DNA of 64,000 nucleotides. Origin: Spirodela intermedia. Its lineage: Eukaryota; Streptophyta; Magnoliopsida; Alismatales; Araceae. The translations under genes were made by a program, and so were the position numbers. The stretch spans positions 620,001-684,000 of the forward strand of contig LR746272.1 of the NCBI GenBank assembly GCA_902729315.2. Reading direction: 5' to 3'. Below the pieces are notes generated by a model, which saw only the letters and a list, made by a program, of their open reading frames with translations, was not told where the DNA came from and did no database searches. Of the stretch, positions 44,594-57,179 are shown piece by piece (within the stretch, counting starts at the first letter, position 1; each line of letters starts with the position of its first letter).

Positions 44594-47040
44594 CACCAGT
44601 GGATTATGTATATCTTGGGTTTCCTTTCCCCACTGTTCTATATTTTTCTTTTTAGTAGATTTTGATGGCCATGATCGAGATGGAGAGAGCTCCTAAGATG
44701 TCTCAAAGGTATGTATACGCAACAAGTTTATCCCTCTGTTACTTTGAGATGTATGTAAACTTTCGAGATGTATACTGTTCGACCTCAAGATTTCACGCGC
44801 GGGGAAGGAAAGGAGAGTGGAAGCGGGGGCACTCAGAGAGAGAGAGAGAGAGGAGTAACTGTACCCCGCGTAACTTGGTCAAATCAACTTCAGACTGCAT
44901 ATAATTCGTCCGAAGACACGCGGTACATTATTATCGAGTGTCTTAGTTTAATCCCCTAAAGCTTAGTGGATTAAAAAATAAATCTAATATATTTCCAGTG
45001 CTACTACGAATTTTCTCCTGATTAACAACCATTCATAATAAGTTATTTGAAAAGACGGAATAGCCCTATAATTGATGTACAAGGCCAATCTCAAATTTAA
45101 AATTGTCATCCGTTACACTGATCTCAATAGGCCATAATAGAATGAACCAACAAATGGGATTGAACTTTGTTATATTTTTTCCCATCTTGAAATTATAGAA
45201 CTCAGCTTACCAATATTTGCATATGCAACAACTCAGCTTTTCTGTGATTTAATTCATTCTAAACACCCATACTCCTAGTATTAAATTCCAATTTTCCTTT
45301 TGAGAAACGATCCCATTAGGCTTCATAGTGACAACTCATCACTAAGGCTAGCCTCAATAAATGAGAAATGTAATTCATACGTTGTAATGAGCTCCGTCCT
45401 CAATAAATAGTATTTGAATATTGTGAATGAGGAAGGGGGGAATTTTTTTGTGACATCTGAGAGCTTGGAGTGAGCTACCGATTTCAACTTTGGCTGTTGA
45501 TAAAGAGCTGGGAAAATGATTTGAAAGGATGGGCTTTAGTATTGCGTTGATGTTCGTTGAGTGGGGGCGAACTAAGTTTTTTTTATTGGCTTTCAATCAA
45601 TCATAATTCTACTATTTTTTTAACCTAGGTTAAATTTGAATAAGAAAGTCAGATGATGAGCTTTAAAATGAGCAATAGAAGCTTATTGCATGTATGTTTC
45701 GATTTACTTATGTTGAGATGTTTTTCTTTGTCATAAATTTGTGAACAATGTAAAATTCGTCAATTTTTCATATCATGTTACCATAATTTTTATATATATT
45801 TACTTTATTGACATTTAAATATAATCAAAGTAAATGTAAAAAAACTGGTTTTAAACCATCAAACCACTTGAAGGGGTTTGAGTATCCTTGAACCTCCAAT
45901 CAAAATGGGGATAGTGTCAAGGCTAAACTCACTCCAACTCAATCCAATGCCTCAACTGTCACTCTCTCCCCCTTGATAGTACAAGTATAGGGTTCAACAC
46001 CCTTCCTTAATTGTAATAACTATACAATAATGACTAACATCCTTGTTAATGTAACAGGGGAGAGAGTGGGTAGTCGTCCTCGCCAATTAGTGGAGCATGT
46101 GATGGTGACTCCTCTTTGAGATGCTCAAACAAAGAAAGGTTTGTTTAGAGGTTGACAACAACTCAAGTCTTCCTCAATTTGACACACTTTGGCAGCAATG
46201 TTGATGTTCCAGTCAATAATTCCGAGATAAATAGGAAGAGAAACATGATAGTTAGGAAGGGACGTGAGAGTCTCAATTGATGAAATTAATTATGGTATTG
46301 AGTGGTCAAGAGCACCAATCACCAGCTACATTGCATGAGCAAAATCCTAATCATAAGACTTGAATTACTCCAATGATATGCTTGAAAATGATAGACTCCT
46401 TAGTTTTTTGAGAAATTATTTTTCTATGCAAATAATTGATCATCTTGGTCAAGCTAATAATATTATATGAACACTTTTTGTTTCTAATGGTTTTATTATA
46501 TTTTGCACAATTTACTTATGCATATCATTAGGAGGTATCTCCCCTCATAACTAAGATGATCATACATAGTTGAATTTGATGGAAGTCATCTAGCATACAA
46601 TGCGTTTGATGAACACCCTAAGGTAAGGGCTGATTGCATAGCTTATTCCTCATATTGAAACAACCATAGGAAAATTATGCCTCCTAATGGATGCCCATGG
46701 GTGATATGCTATAATTAGTCAGACCAGTGTGAATTTGGATTTATAATGATCGTCTTTGTGCAAAGTATAAAACTGATAATAGAAGCCATCTTATTATGCT
46801 ATAATTATTATGGCCATTAATAGATTGGGCATGTGTCCTACCAAAGTCAACCTAATGCTTTTTGTGAGGTTGTATGTATGCACCTATTTGAGATTAAGGG
46901 AGAGGAGACTGAAGAAAGGCGGGGCTGGACAACCACATATTGAGGTCTCTAGTAATCTAAGTTCCACTAGACAAAAGATCAAGCCACACGTACCTTTCTT
47001 TCCAAGCCTTTAAAAAAAAATATAAGGTCAACCCAATCCC

Positions 47041-48720
47041 TCAAGTTCCCACGTGGCAACCTTGCGAATCTTTTTTGTAGCATTTCGCCCATTAATAAAA
47101 TAATTAATATTTTCTTAGTGTAAGTTATCGTGTAGTGATCTTAAGAGATTTTTGTAGGTCAACTGCTAAGTAATCATTCTTTGACCTTTTCTTAATGCCC
47201 CAAGTTGCAACCTTTGAGCAGAGTCAAAAGTCCTCTCCCTCGAGCCCATTTCTAAGACTTGAGGCTCTGACTCGTTGACACTCTAATCATCTTATTTAAA
47301 GTCAAAATTAAATACTTTTTAAACTGTGGATCATAATTAGCCATCTGTCAGTCGTAGAATTACCCGAATTAGACTACCCGTGGACTGCAGCTAGATTCAG
47401 ATCCGCGGCCGGCCCGTCCTGACTGGTGGGAGAGGAGTCAACGCTGGCGGTTATCCTCCACGTGGAAGAAGTGGAGTGGCGGAGAAGATTCATAGAAAAG
47501 ATCCCCCACGGTCTTTCTCCCGACCACTCGTCTCAAACGGGCCTGATGGCCATCGGCCAGTCGGTCCAGTCCGGTAACCGTCAAATGTTAGCGAGCCGAA
47601 CGTACCCGGCGGCGGATCCGAGTCCCACGTCCGCTGGCTTCTGGATCCGACTGCCATGACGGCGCCACGTATGAGCACGGACTATACCTATCCAGTTCTC
47701 TCACGCCTCACCCGCCTTCAACGTGTCGAACGCGTGGGGGACGTTGAAGCCGCCAGAGGGGCACGTGGCGAAGGATGGTGTGGACGCTTGGAACGAGTCA
47801 TGTGGGCCCCACGCCGCCGACACCGTCGGATCACATCGCGGCCGTGAAAGGTAGCATATGATTGGATTTTTTTTCTAAAGGCTGTAAGTAATATTCATTT
47901 TAATTTATTGTACAAAAATGCCTCTGGATAGGCGCGACGTGCGAGATCCAACGGCCCAGAATTGGTCGAGACGCTGGTCCGATCGATCGCCACGGTTAGT
48001 ACCATTAAAGTGGGGGAATATCTGGGGGTAGTCTCGTCATTTCAATTACCGTACTCCCCTTCTGGCCGCGAAAGCAACAGCCGACGGCGGAGAGGAGCCC
48101 ACGAGGAACCGTGCAGCCTGGTTCTTCCTCCGAGCGCAAGAAATCTCCTCGGCGACCTCGGGAGGGTAGGACCGGACGGGTGCTAGAGAGAGAAAGGGGG
48201 AGCGACGGAGAGAGAAGGAGGAGGAGGGGGAAGAACGCCGTGTCTTCTGTGGCCGTGGAGGTCACTCTTTCTTTCTTTCTCTCTCTCTAAATAGAACCTC
48301 CTTTGACTACGCCCCCTCCCTGGCGTCCGCCCAGAATTAGGGGTTCCTTCCACGCTTCTTCCGGCAGAGGCGGGCGCGTTCCGGAGCAGAGGTTTCCTCC
48401 CCCGACTGCCTTCAAGAACACGTGAACCTCGGTTCCTTCTACGGACTGTTGATTCGTCGGCTTGCCCCCTTGTCCTTCTCCTCCTAGGGTTTCAAAAGGG
48501 GAAGCCCGGATCCGGCGTCCTATCCTTTCTCCTCCAAAGCCAATCTGCCATTCCCAGGGCTGGAAAACCCACTCTTCGAGGTTGGGGAAATCTGAGACTA
48601 CGATCGGAGCCGGTGTTTCGGGAGCGGCCCGGGTTTCGAGCTTGAATTTCTGCGCAGGAATTGGAATCTGAGGCTCGTGGGATCTGTTTGCCGTCCGCTT
48701 TCCGTCCTCCAGGCGCGAAG
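47041..48720 (+). promoter_or_regulatory. RSH upstream region with G-box/ABRE-type motifs
   Basis: GC rises again here. CACGTG-type cores occur at 47049-47057 (CCACGTGGC), 47458-47465 (CCACGTGG), 47762-47767 (CACGTG within GCACGTGGC) and 48419-48424 (CACGTG). A TATA-like CTAAATAGAA lies at about 48287, roughly 430 bp before the ATG, after a CT run. bZIP or bHLH control by light or ABA is conceivable but untested. The small frames in this stretch look non-coding. Confidence 0.35.
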
Positions 48721-50736
48721 ATGTCGGTTCCGGCGATCGCCCTGTATGCGAGCCCCCCTAGCACCGTCTGTTCTGCATCGCACCACGGCTGCCAGATCGC
48801 CGCTCACGGCTCCGCCGACTACGATCCCTTGAATTCGAGGACCGCGCCAGCGTCCACGTCGCCCTCGCCTGCCGTCCCAAGGCCGATTACCGGTGGACTC
48901 TCGTGTCTCTTCTCATCGCCGTCCGTCCGTCACGCGTCCGCCTCCTCTTCAAGCTTCACGGGGGGGGACGAACTCGGTTCTCTCTGGCACGACAGAACCG
49001 AAGAGATCGGGAGCTCATTCTCCTACTCTTCCTACTCTTCCTACCCTTCCTGTTTCAGGCACCGGGATCAGAGTCCCGTCTCGGTGTTCCAGGCTTCGGT
49101 GTCGTGCAGCAGCAGCAGTAGCTCATTGGCGGTTGGGTCCTCGAGAAGTCCCCAGTCCGTGCGGGTTGCTCGCGATTGGAGCACCTCCGATCTGAGGGCA
49201 GGGAGGGAGAGACTTTTCAGTAGCTTTGTCCGGAACGCGCTGGGTTCATGCCTAGACTATGACGCACCGAGTTTCCCAATGCCCGGCCACACCGTGCTCG
49301 ACATAGACGATTTCTCCTTCGGCATGGAAGAGAGCCTTGACGAGAGCTGCGAGCCATATGCCAAGGAAATCCTCTCAAGGGCACAATCTAGGCACAAGAT
49401 TTTCTATGACGAGTTTGTGCTGAAAGCTTTCTACGAAGCCGAGAAAGCTCACCGGGGACAGGTGATTACTCAAATTTCTGCCATATTTGCTTTAGAACTT
49501 ACTTTCAGCAATGATTGCCATCTCCGTGAAATAGCATGATCAGGGGATTAATGTTGTTCCTCTGGTTTCTCTCTGTGGTTGTAGATGAGAGCAAGCGGAG
49601 ATCCATACTTGCAGCATTGCGTGGAGACAGCTGTTTTGCTGGCGACTGTTGGCGCTAGTCCCACGGTTGTCGCTGCTGGGCTTCTGCACGATACCCTTGA
49701 CGATTCTTTCATGAACTATGACTACATTTTCAGGACATTCGGAGCTAAAATTGCTGATCTTGTTGAAGGGGTACGCCTTGCTCTGCCTTGGAATTGTGTG
49801 GCCACGATATTTAGTTTGGAATAATCTTTCACATTTATGCATGCATTTTAGGTAACTTGATATTTGAGGACAGGACGGACCTTTTTGCTAGTTTTGACTC
49901 TGTTTTCCTTAATGAGAGAAAAAACTCATCTGCATTTGTGAACTGGATTGCATCACCTTATTTCTACGCGAGATTGTTCATCACATTCATATGATCAATG
50001 GCCCAGACACCTTATGTTTTCCTTCATGGATCTTAAAATCGTACTGTTCGGACAGTTCTCCTATCTGCTACTTTTGGTTGCAACACGATAGTGTTCTTTC
50101 TCAACCCTTCTTCATGGATCTGGGAGTGGAATTAGATCTAATTGGTCATGATGGAATCGTGGTATCTGTCAATGTCTGTATGATTTATCTGGGGCAGATG
50201 TGTGGTAACGTTGACCATCATAAATCTGAAATTTGTAACAATTTCTCTGTATTTCTCTGGATTTATACAGGTATCTAAACTGAGCCATCTAAGCAAACTC
50301 GCTCGGGAAAACAACACTGCTAACAAAACTGTGGAAGCAGACAGACTCCATACGATGTTTCTTGCTATGGCTGATGCGAGAGCAGTGCTGATAAAACTTG
50401 CTGACAGATTGCACAACATGATGACTTTGGATGCGCTGCCCATGGTCAAACAACAGAGATTTGCCAAAGAGACCTCAGAGATATTTGTTCCTTTGGCTAA
50501 CCGGTTGGGGATCTCCAGTTGGAAGGAGCAGCTAGAAAATCTGTGCTTCAAGCACCTGAATCCAGAGAAGCATAGAGAGCTCTCTTCGAAGCTGCTCAAA
50601 TCATTCGACGAAGCCATGATCTCGTCAGCTAAAGAGAGGCTAGAACGGGGTCTGAATGATCAGGGCATATCGTACCATGACTTGTCAGGACGACACAAGA
50701 GCTTGTTCAGTGTTTACTCCAAAATGTTAAAGTAAG

Positions 50737-50782
<46 letters not shown>

Positions 50783-51834
50783 CTCGATCCCTCTTCCATG
50801 TCCACCTGCAATGACACCGTTTATCTCGTTGCAGGAAGAAGCTGACGATGAATGAAATACACGACATTAACGGGTTACGGCTGATCGTTGAGAACGAGGA
50901 GGATTGTTACAAAGCGCTGGAAATCGTTCATACGATATGGCCGAAGGTCACGGGGAAGCTCAAGGATTACATTACGCACCCCAAATTCAATGGGTATCTC
51001 CTCGCCCCGTCTTTAATCTGGCATTCGTTTCCCCTTTTATGCGCATCTGTTCACACCCAACGGTGGATCCCACTGCAGCTATCAGTCGCTTCACACGGTC
51101 GTCATGGGCCACGACATGGTCCCCCTGGAAGTCCAGATCAGGACCAAGGAGATGCACATGCAGGCGGAGTTCGGTTTCGCCGCCCACTGGAGGTACAAGG
51201 AGGGCGACTCCAAGCACTCCTCCTTCGTGCTCCAGATGGTGGAGTGGGCGAGATGGGTCCTGACGTGGCAGTGCGAGACGATGAGCCAAGACCGGGCGCC
51301 GTCCGTGGACGGCGCCGCCGGTTCTGTGCGGCCTCCCTGCCCCTTCCCTTCCCACTCCGACGACTGTCCATTCTCCTACAAGCCCCAGAGCGGCTACGAC
51401 GGGCCTGTCTTCATCATCGCGCTGGAGAACGAGAAGGTGGGTCCCCTCTGCTCCGTCTCCGTCCGTCATCTGACCTAAAATTCATGAGGAGGCTCTCTCC
51501 CTCACCGAGTCGCACCGTCCCTCGGTCGCAGATGTCTGTACAAGAATTTCCGGCCAACTCGACGGTGGCGGATCTGCTGGAGCGAGTGGGACGGGAGAGC
51601 TCGAAGTGCGCTCCGTACAGCTTCTCCGTTAAGGAGGAACTGAGGCCGAGGCTGAACCGCCAGCCCGTCGGCGATCCCACCCAACGACTGAAGATGGGGG
51701 ACGTGGTGGAGCTGTCGCCGGCGATACCTTACAGGTCGCTGACCGAGTACAGGGAGGAGATCCAGCGCATGTACGACCGGGGGCTCACCCTCTCCGGCAG
51801 CAGCAGCAGCAGCAACATCAGCTGGCGGAGCTGA
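48721..51834 (+). CDS. Plastid RelA/SpoT homologue (RSH2/RSH3-type ppGpp synthase/hydrolase)
   Basis: Six exons: 48721-49461, 49585-49770, 50271-50731, 50835-50993, 51079-51436 and 51532-51834; 735 residues. The enzyme makes and degrades the alarmone (p)ppGpp in chloroplasts, tuning plastid transcription and translation. The first ~200 residues are Ser/Ala/Pro-rich with few acidic residues near the start, as in a transit peptide plus linker. The HD hydrolase domain holds His258 and the His282-Asp283 pair (GLLHDTLDD), then [11 protein letters not shown]. The synthetase domain shows [37 protein letters not shown] and [21 protein letters not shown]. The last exon (636-735) starts [16 protein letters not shown] and ends [15 protein letters not shown], a TGS-like module typical of RSH2/3. 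No EF-hand is present, excluding the CRSH class. Intron 3 carries a CT microsatellite. The start is the first Met in a long open exon. Confidence 0.94.
50740..50776 (+). repeat. (CT)n microsatellite in RSH intron 3
   Basis: About 18 CT units in the 103-bp intron between exons 3 and 4; they fill much of the intron. Confidence 0.9.
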
Positions 51835-52141
51835 CACCCGCGGCCCACACCTCCGCAAAGCCAATTAATGTAATCCATTGATTAATTTGTATATAACGAA
51901 CAAATTTGTGCAGCGTTTGTTGTTCTTCTGGCCGTCTCGTATGAGCCCGACTAACCGGGTCCTGTTCTTACTAAAAGCACCGCCGGGAGGGGGGGGGGTG
52001 GAGTTGGCGCTCTTCTTCTCCACCGCGGATCCCATGTAAAGGTCACTTTGTTCCTTCACACATCTTCCGTTGTTCTGGGTATATCTAATGGCTCTAGCTT
52101 AGATATCAATTGTGGACCACTTCGGAAGTTTGACAACGGAT

Positions 52142-52192
<51 letters not shown>

Positions 52193-52799
52193 AATTATAA
52201 CTTTGCATAAAGTATAAATCTGAATGCTAATACATCCAATTGACTGCATACTCAGCAAATTGTTGCGTCACTGAAACGGATTGGATATGTGATAAAATGG
52301 TCACTGAAAAATACTAGATTTCCATCTAACTCTATAATACTCTCCCAATGCAAAAGTGGAAACAAATTGGAATTCCATACTCCATGATTCCTGTAGGTAG
52401 AATATTTTCAGTGAAAAATAAATGAAAATAAAATTTCATCCTTATCCACAAGTAAAAAATAACATCCAAAAGTAGATTTCTCATCAGCATATGTATCTTT
52501 TTTTTTACTTTTGACTCTCATGTGTTTTGAAGATAAAGTTTATCCCATTTTATGATGCTAAGACAGTGGCGTCAACTAAAATATCTCTCTTTTCATGAAG
52601 CTGCTCTTTTTCATTGGATGGTAGATTAAGATCCCTTATTTGATTTCCATTAACTTTCTAATTTGGGCTAAAATTTGTATTTCAATGAATATTTAAATTT
52701 TTATCAACCATCTAATGGTTCATGTGAGGGAAGGACTAAGATTCTGGATTTGAAATGAATTAGAAACCATTCATTTATTCATTTGTTTATTAAATACGT
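51835..52799. other. RSH 3' flank and intergenic DNA
   Basis: GC falls rapidly after about 52,080. Contains a (GA)n microsatellite at 52144-52188. No gene recognised. Confidence 0.55.
52144..52188 (+). repeat. (GA)n microsatellite
   Basis: About 22 GA units at the right border of the gene island. Confidence 0.9.
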
Positions 52800-53279
52800 T
52801 GTGTGGCTCACCTCTTATGCCACACGGCACAAGGAATGTCATCAAAAGTGGTTCAAGCATTGGCAATGGGAGCAATGAACAAAAAGCCAATGGGCACCGT
52901 GGGCCATCTAAGAGGGTCATTTTATTGGCATATAAAAAAAATGCATTCTCCCCCTTGTAGCCAAACAAGAGTGAATAGAAAAGGGGAGAGAGAGGGGAAG
53001 TACATTAGAAGGCATCTGCATAAGTTTTAGAGTGAGAAGGTGTTGCTTACCTTGTTGGAGAACATTGCTAGTCCTTCAAGTGGAGGGAGAGGGTTGCTGT
53101 TTGTTTGTCAGTTTTAGCAGGTGTGAAGTGTGTAATTTTCTCCATATCTAATAAAGTCTACCATTGTCATTGCAAGTGGATGTAGGAAACTAATTAAATT
53201 TCTAGTGTTGGTGTTTTTACTATGGGTTGATTATTCTTCTCTATCTTTACTTCATATCATGTGGATCAAGGGGACAACA
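52800..53279 (+). repeat. Element A, 5' LTR
   Basis: Starts near TGTGTGGCTCACC and ends GGGGACAACA. It shares many blocks with 56500-56986, for example ATGCCACACGGCAC against ATGCCATGTGGTAC, and TCCCCCTTGTAG against TCCCCCTTGTGG. The exact first base is uncertain by a few nucleotides. A degraded primer-binding-like stretch (ending GGGAGCTC) follows. Confidence 0.7.
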
Positions 53280-53588
53280 TTCTGTTACTGGGAGCTCTCA
53301 TTTGATCCAACAAAGTAATATTAATGCTGTTGATTGAATTCTAATCAATATTCATTGTTAATGAAATAAGTCAACATTGACAATAAAGTTTGACATCAAA
53401 GTACTTGATAGAAAAAGAATTTCAATATTTAACAATTGAAGATGCAGTCATTATTGGTATGACAAAAGCCAAGCTAAAGACAATTAAGTTCTACTAGTTG
53501 AGTGGAAAGATAAATAAACATAAGAGAACATGGATCATGCTCTTGTTATAATTCATTTAAGTTTAGAAGATGATGTTTAACATATGAC

Positions 53589-54041
53589 GTGATGTGGGAA
53601 GTTTCTAATGAAGACACTCTAGCAAAGTTTTGGCCTAATTTCAAGCCACTATTTATGAAAAAGTTTCTCACGAATCAATTGCACTTGAAGCAACAATTGT
53701 TCATTTTTCACACAAATTTGAATGAATTTACCAATATTATGCTCAATGCCGATTATTTGAATGAATTTACCAATATTGTTATAGATTCAAATAATATCGT
53801 TGTTAAAACCAATGATGAGGATCAAGTCTTCATATTGGAACAATTGTTCATTTTTCATATAAATTTGAATGAATTTACCAATATTATGCTCAATGCTGAT
53901 TATTTGAATGAATTTACCAATATTATTATAGATTTGAATAATATCGATGTTAAAGCCAATGATGAGGATCAAGTCTTCATATTCATATATTTTTTAGCTT
54001 ATTACTATGAGTATTTTATTAATACTTTGATAGAGAGATGA
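53589..54041 (+). pseudogene. Element A gag fragment with internal tandem duplication
   Basis: A 150-codon open frame resembling the copia gag (UBN2-type) region: AKFWPNFKPLFMKKFLTNQL, the LNEFTNI motif and DVKANDEDQVFI. A unit of about 150 bp (QQLFIFH...DEDQVFIL) is present twice in tandem and in frame. Within each unit LNEFTNI itself occurs twice. Upstream gag sequence at about 53390-53580 is broken by stops. Confidence 0.7.
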
Positions 54042-56499
54042 TATCTTGATAGAAAATGTCAAAGTTTTCCTAAATTTTACAAAGTTGAAAATGAGGGTAC
54101 TAAAGGTTCATGATGAAGATCAAATCAATGACTTAATGGTAAAAGTAGTGATATTGCAATATTATGATATAATAAAATCCTTATTATTATCATGATGATA
54201 CAATCATAATCAAGGTATTGGTTGTCATCAGAACTCTAGAAGTGCAATATAATCTAAAATTGAAGAAGAGTCTGATTTCTTTGACTATTTCAACATTGCA
54301 TAGATATCAACTTTTCATAGAAAATGGTAGCTTAAAAGTTTTGAAGAGTGTATTAATTGTGGTAAAAGAAAATTTGATTAGTGGCCTATTAGTGTGAAGA
54401 TATAATGATTAGTTTTTATTATGACATATGTGGTGGAGTAATATGAGTGAAGTGATGTCTATTTGTTCATCAAAATACCATGAAACTAAATTTTTATGAG
54501 TATCTTGTGTTGGGGAAACAGTGAATAATTAGATTTAGTACAATTCACATGACCTAGGGTATTATAAATTGCATCCACTCTACCTTTTTAGGTATTACAT
54601 CTACCTTGAAAGATAGTAAAAGTTATTTGATAACCTTTATTGATGACTTTTGAAGAAAGGTCTAAATTTATTTTTCTAAACAAAAATAATAATATGTTCA
54701 TCACTTTCATGTAGTGAAAGATGTTGAATAATAGACTATCAAGAGAAAATTGTTTATGTATTGATAAATATATATAATTATGGTCAAAATTATTTGACAA
54801 ATTTTTTAAGAGTGAAGACATTGTAGGGATATGACATGATGATATGAACATTACACCATAATGATGAATAAGATACTCTTCAAAAGAGTAAGACATATAT
54901 TTATCTTAGATAGTCTATCTAATAATTTATGGGTAACTGCTGTCCACATAGCTTATTACTAAATGAGTATATTTTCATTTACATTCATATGGTAGAAAAC
55001 TCCCAATAAGATATAGTCAAATTTTCTTTTGAATTATTATCATCTCATAACTTTTAGTTATCCTATCTAGGCATTTTTTTTGTTTGTTGTAGATTAGGTT
55101 GATAGATAAAACCGGTATTTTTATAGAGATACCATTATGTTGGGCAAGTCTTATAGATAGCAATTAGTCATAAAAGAGAACATTAAATTTATATAGAAGA
55201 ACAAGACATAGAAGCTAGTGAAAGTATTGTGAGGTATAAGTTGGTCTTAGATAAAATGAAAGAAAATTTTTCTAGAAAAAATAAAGATTCAAGGCATGAT
55301 TGGTAGTAAAAAGTTTTACACAATAAGAGGATATTGACTTTAGTGAGATATTTTCCCTTTTCATGAGAGATTTTTTTTGTATATTATTTACTAGTGTTGC
55401 TTTGTTTGATTTAGAGTTAGAATAATTGAATGTTAAGACACTAACATTACATTGTGAGCTAGGGACAAAACTCTACATGCACCAGCCATAGGGTTTTGTA
55501 GTTCTTAATGAGGAGTACTAAATGTACTGGTTGAGGATATTTTTTGTATGATTTGATGTAATTTATGAACTAATGGTATAAATTTTTCGATACATTTATG
55601 TTGAGTCACAATTCTGTTGTAAGTGATTATGATAATTGTGTGTATCACATTTATTTATTTATTTATTTATGACTGTGTGTTGATAATATGATGATTATTA
55701 TTAAGAAAATGTTAGAAATTAATCAATTAAAATACCTTTTTTTAATTATCAAGAATATTAAAAATATATGTAAAGTTAATTGAGAGGTTGTAAATTGACT
55801 TCTTCATTGCTTTCAAGGTACTTCCATGTAAACTCAATATTTCAAATCATCATATTATCAAGTAAAATAATACTATATCATGTTAACTATATAATATCAT
55901 GTAAAATAATGCTATTTCAAGTAAAATAATATCATGTTAGGAAAAATGGTGATGTGAGCCAATTGATTAACTATATAAAGTAAGATAATGCTAGTGATCT
56001 AAATAAGAAGATACCTCTCAAAATGTCATGTTTTTATTTTCTTGGTCTATATTATTAGTTGAAATATTGTTTAACAATCTCTTTTGAGTTTTTCAATGAC
56101 AATGATAGAGTGAGTGAAAGAAGTTTTGTAATTTAAAGGTTTGGTTGCCTATCTAAGTCATATAGAAATGATTTTGATGTGCTGTAAGAACCCAATTGTC
56201 ATTTACTTCACTAAAAAATAGATGTATCATAAGAAGATTAAACACATTGATGTGAGGCATCACTTACTTTGTGTTTTCATTTTGTATGATATAATTGTTG
56301 TAAAAAGTTTCATACAACAAAAAACCCATTAGACATGTTAAGGAAACATTATTTTAAAGAAGTTTAAGTATTGCTTAGACTTAGTTGAATTGTAAATCAT
56401 GTGAGGATTATCTTGAGAAGGTCATTGTCAATTACAACAATCGTTATAGACTTTGGCACTAAATGTGACTTGAGAAGACAAGATAAGAGGAGAATTTAT

Positions 56500-56986
56500 T
56501 GAGCCTAGCTCAACTCCCATGCCATGTGGTACACTGAGAGTTAATGGGTGTGGTGCATGAAGTACCAATGGATATGGCGTGTAGAATCAACATGTCCTTT
56601 GACAGGCATATAAAACGAGTCCTCCCCCTTGTGGTTAAGCAAGAGTAAATAGAAAATAGGAGAAAGAGAAAACATAGGAGAAGGCACATGTAAAAGTTAT
56701 GGAGCAAGAAGGCATTGGTTATCATGTTGGAGAATGTTTTGGTCCTGCTTTTAGAGGGAGTTGCTATTTATCTGTCAACTATAGGAGAAGTGTCACCTAT
56801 TTTTCAGTGCAAGAAGGCATCAAGTTTGTGTAATTTTCTCTATATCTTGTGAAGCTTGCCATTGTCATTGCTTATAAATGAAGGAGGCCAATATCTAAAT
56901 CATGTTAAATTTCTTATGTCAATGTTTCTGCTGTGGGTTGACTATCATTATCTATCTTTGTGTCATGATCGATCAAAGGGGTAACA
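56500..56986 (+). repeat. Element A, 3' LTR (or 5' LTR of a further copy)
   Basis: Starts TGAGCCTAGCTCAAC after the polypurine-like tract and ends GGGGTAACA. The bases just after it (about 56987-57014, TTAGAGCTGATATCC) also look like a decayed tRNA-Met primer-binding site, so this LTR may have served a second, now lost, internal region. Confidence 0.65.
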
Positions 56987-57179
56987 TTCATTTCTTAGAG
57001 CTGATATCCATTTCAAAAAATATATATCTTTGAATAAATATCTCCATTATATCTTCAAGAGAGACAAAGGTTGTCATGGCTCGTGATGCCTTCAAAGGTG
57101 GGGTTCAAGCTTGCACTTGTAATTTCACAAAGGGGACATAATTTTATGAGGTTTGCATCAAACATCTAAGATTCTAGTT

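Larger units (their letters stand above)
43501..47040. other. AT-rich intergenic DNA, no recognised gene
   Basis: Contains a long GA tract (43777-43846), a long CA tract (44522-44591) and repeat-like sequence. Short frames such as 43519-43701 have no similarity I recognise. Confidence 0.45.
52800..56986 (+). mobile_element. Decayed Ty1/copia LTR retrotransposon (element A)
   Basis: Two related ~480-bp direct repeats (52800-53279 and 56500-56986) bound a broken internal region. Remnants are in copia order: gag (about 53390-54040), integrase (about 54590-55000: SYLITFIDDF, then the FKSEDIV region and SLSNNLWVTAVHIAYY), reverse transcriptase (about 55210-55740: RYKLVLDK start, FDTFMLSHN and SDYDNCVYH), and RNase H (about 56190-56400: KIKHIDVRHH, FKYCLDLV). 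Integrase before RT defines Ty1/copia. Stops and frameshifts are throughout, so it is dead. A purine-rich stretch at about 56472-56495 (AAGATAAGAGGAGAA) is the likely polypurine tract. No clear target-site duplication was found. Confidence 0.8.

Noticed and set aside
44151-44665. Frames rich in Cys-Val or His-Thr
   Set aside because: Translation of the (CA)35 repeat; no start context or homology.
47426-47847. Short frames upstream of RSH
   Set aside because: No homology, and overlapping frames on both strands; more likely promoter DNA.
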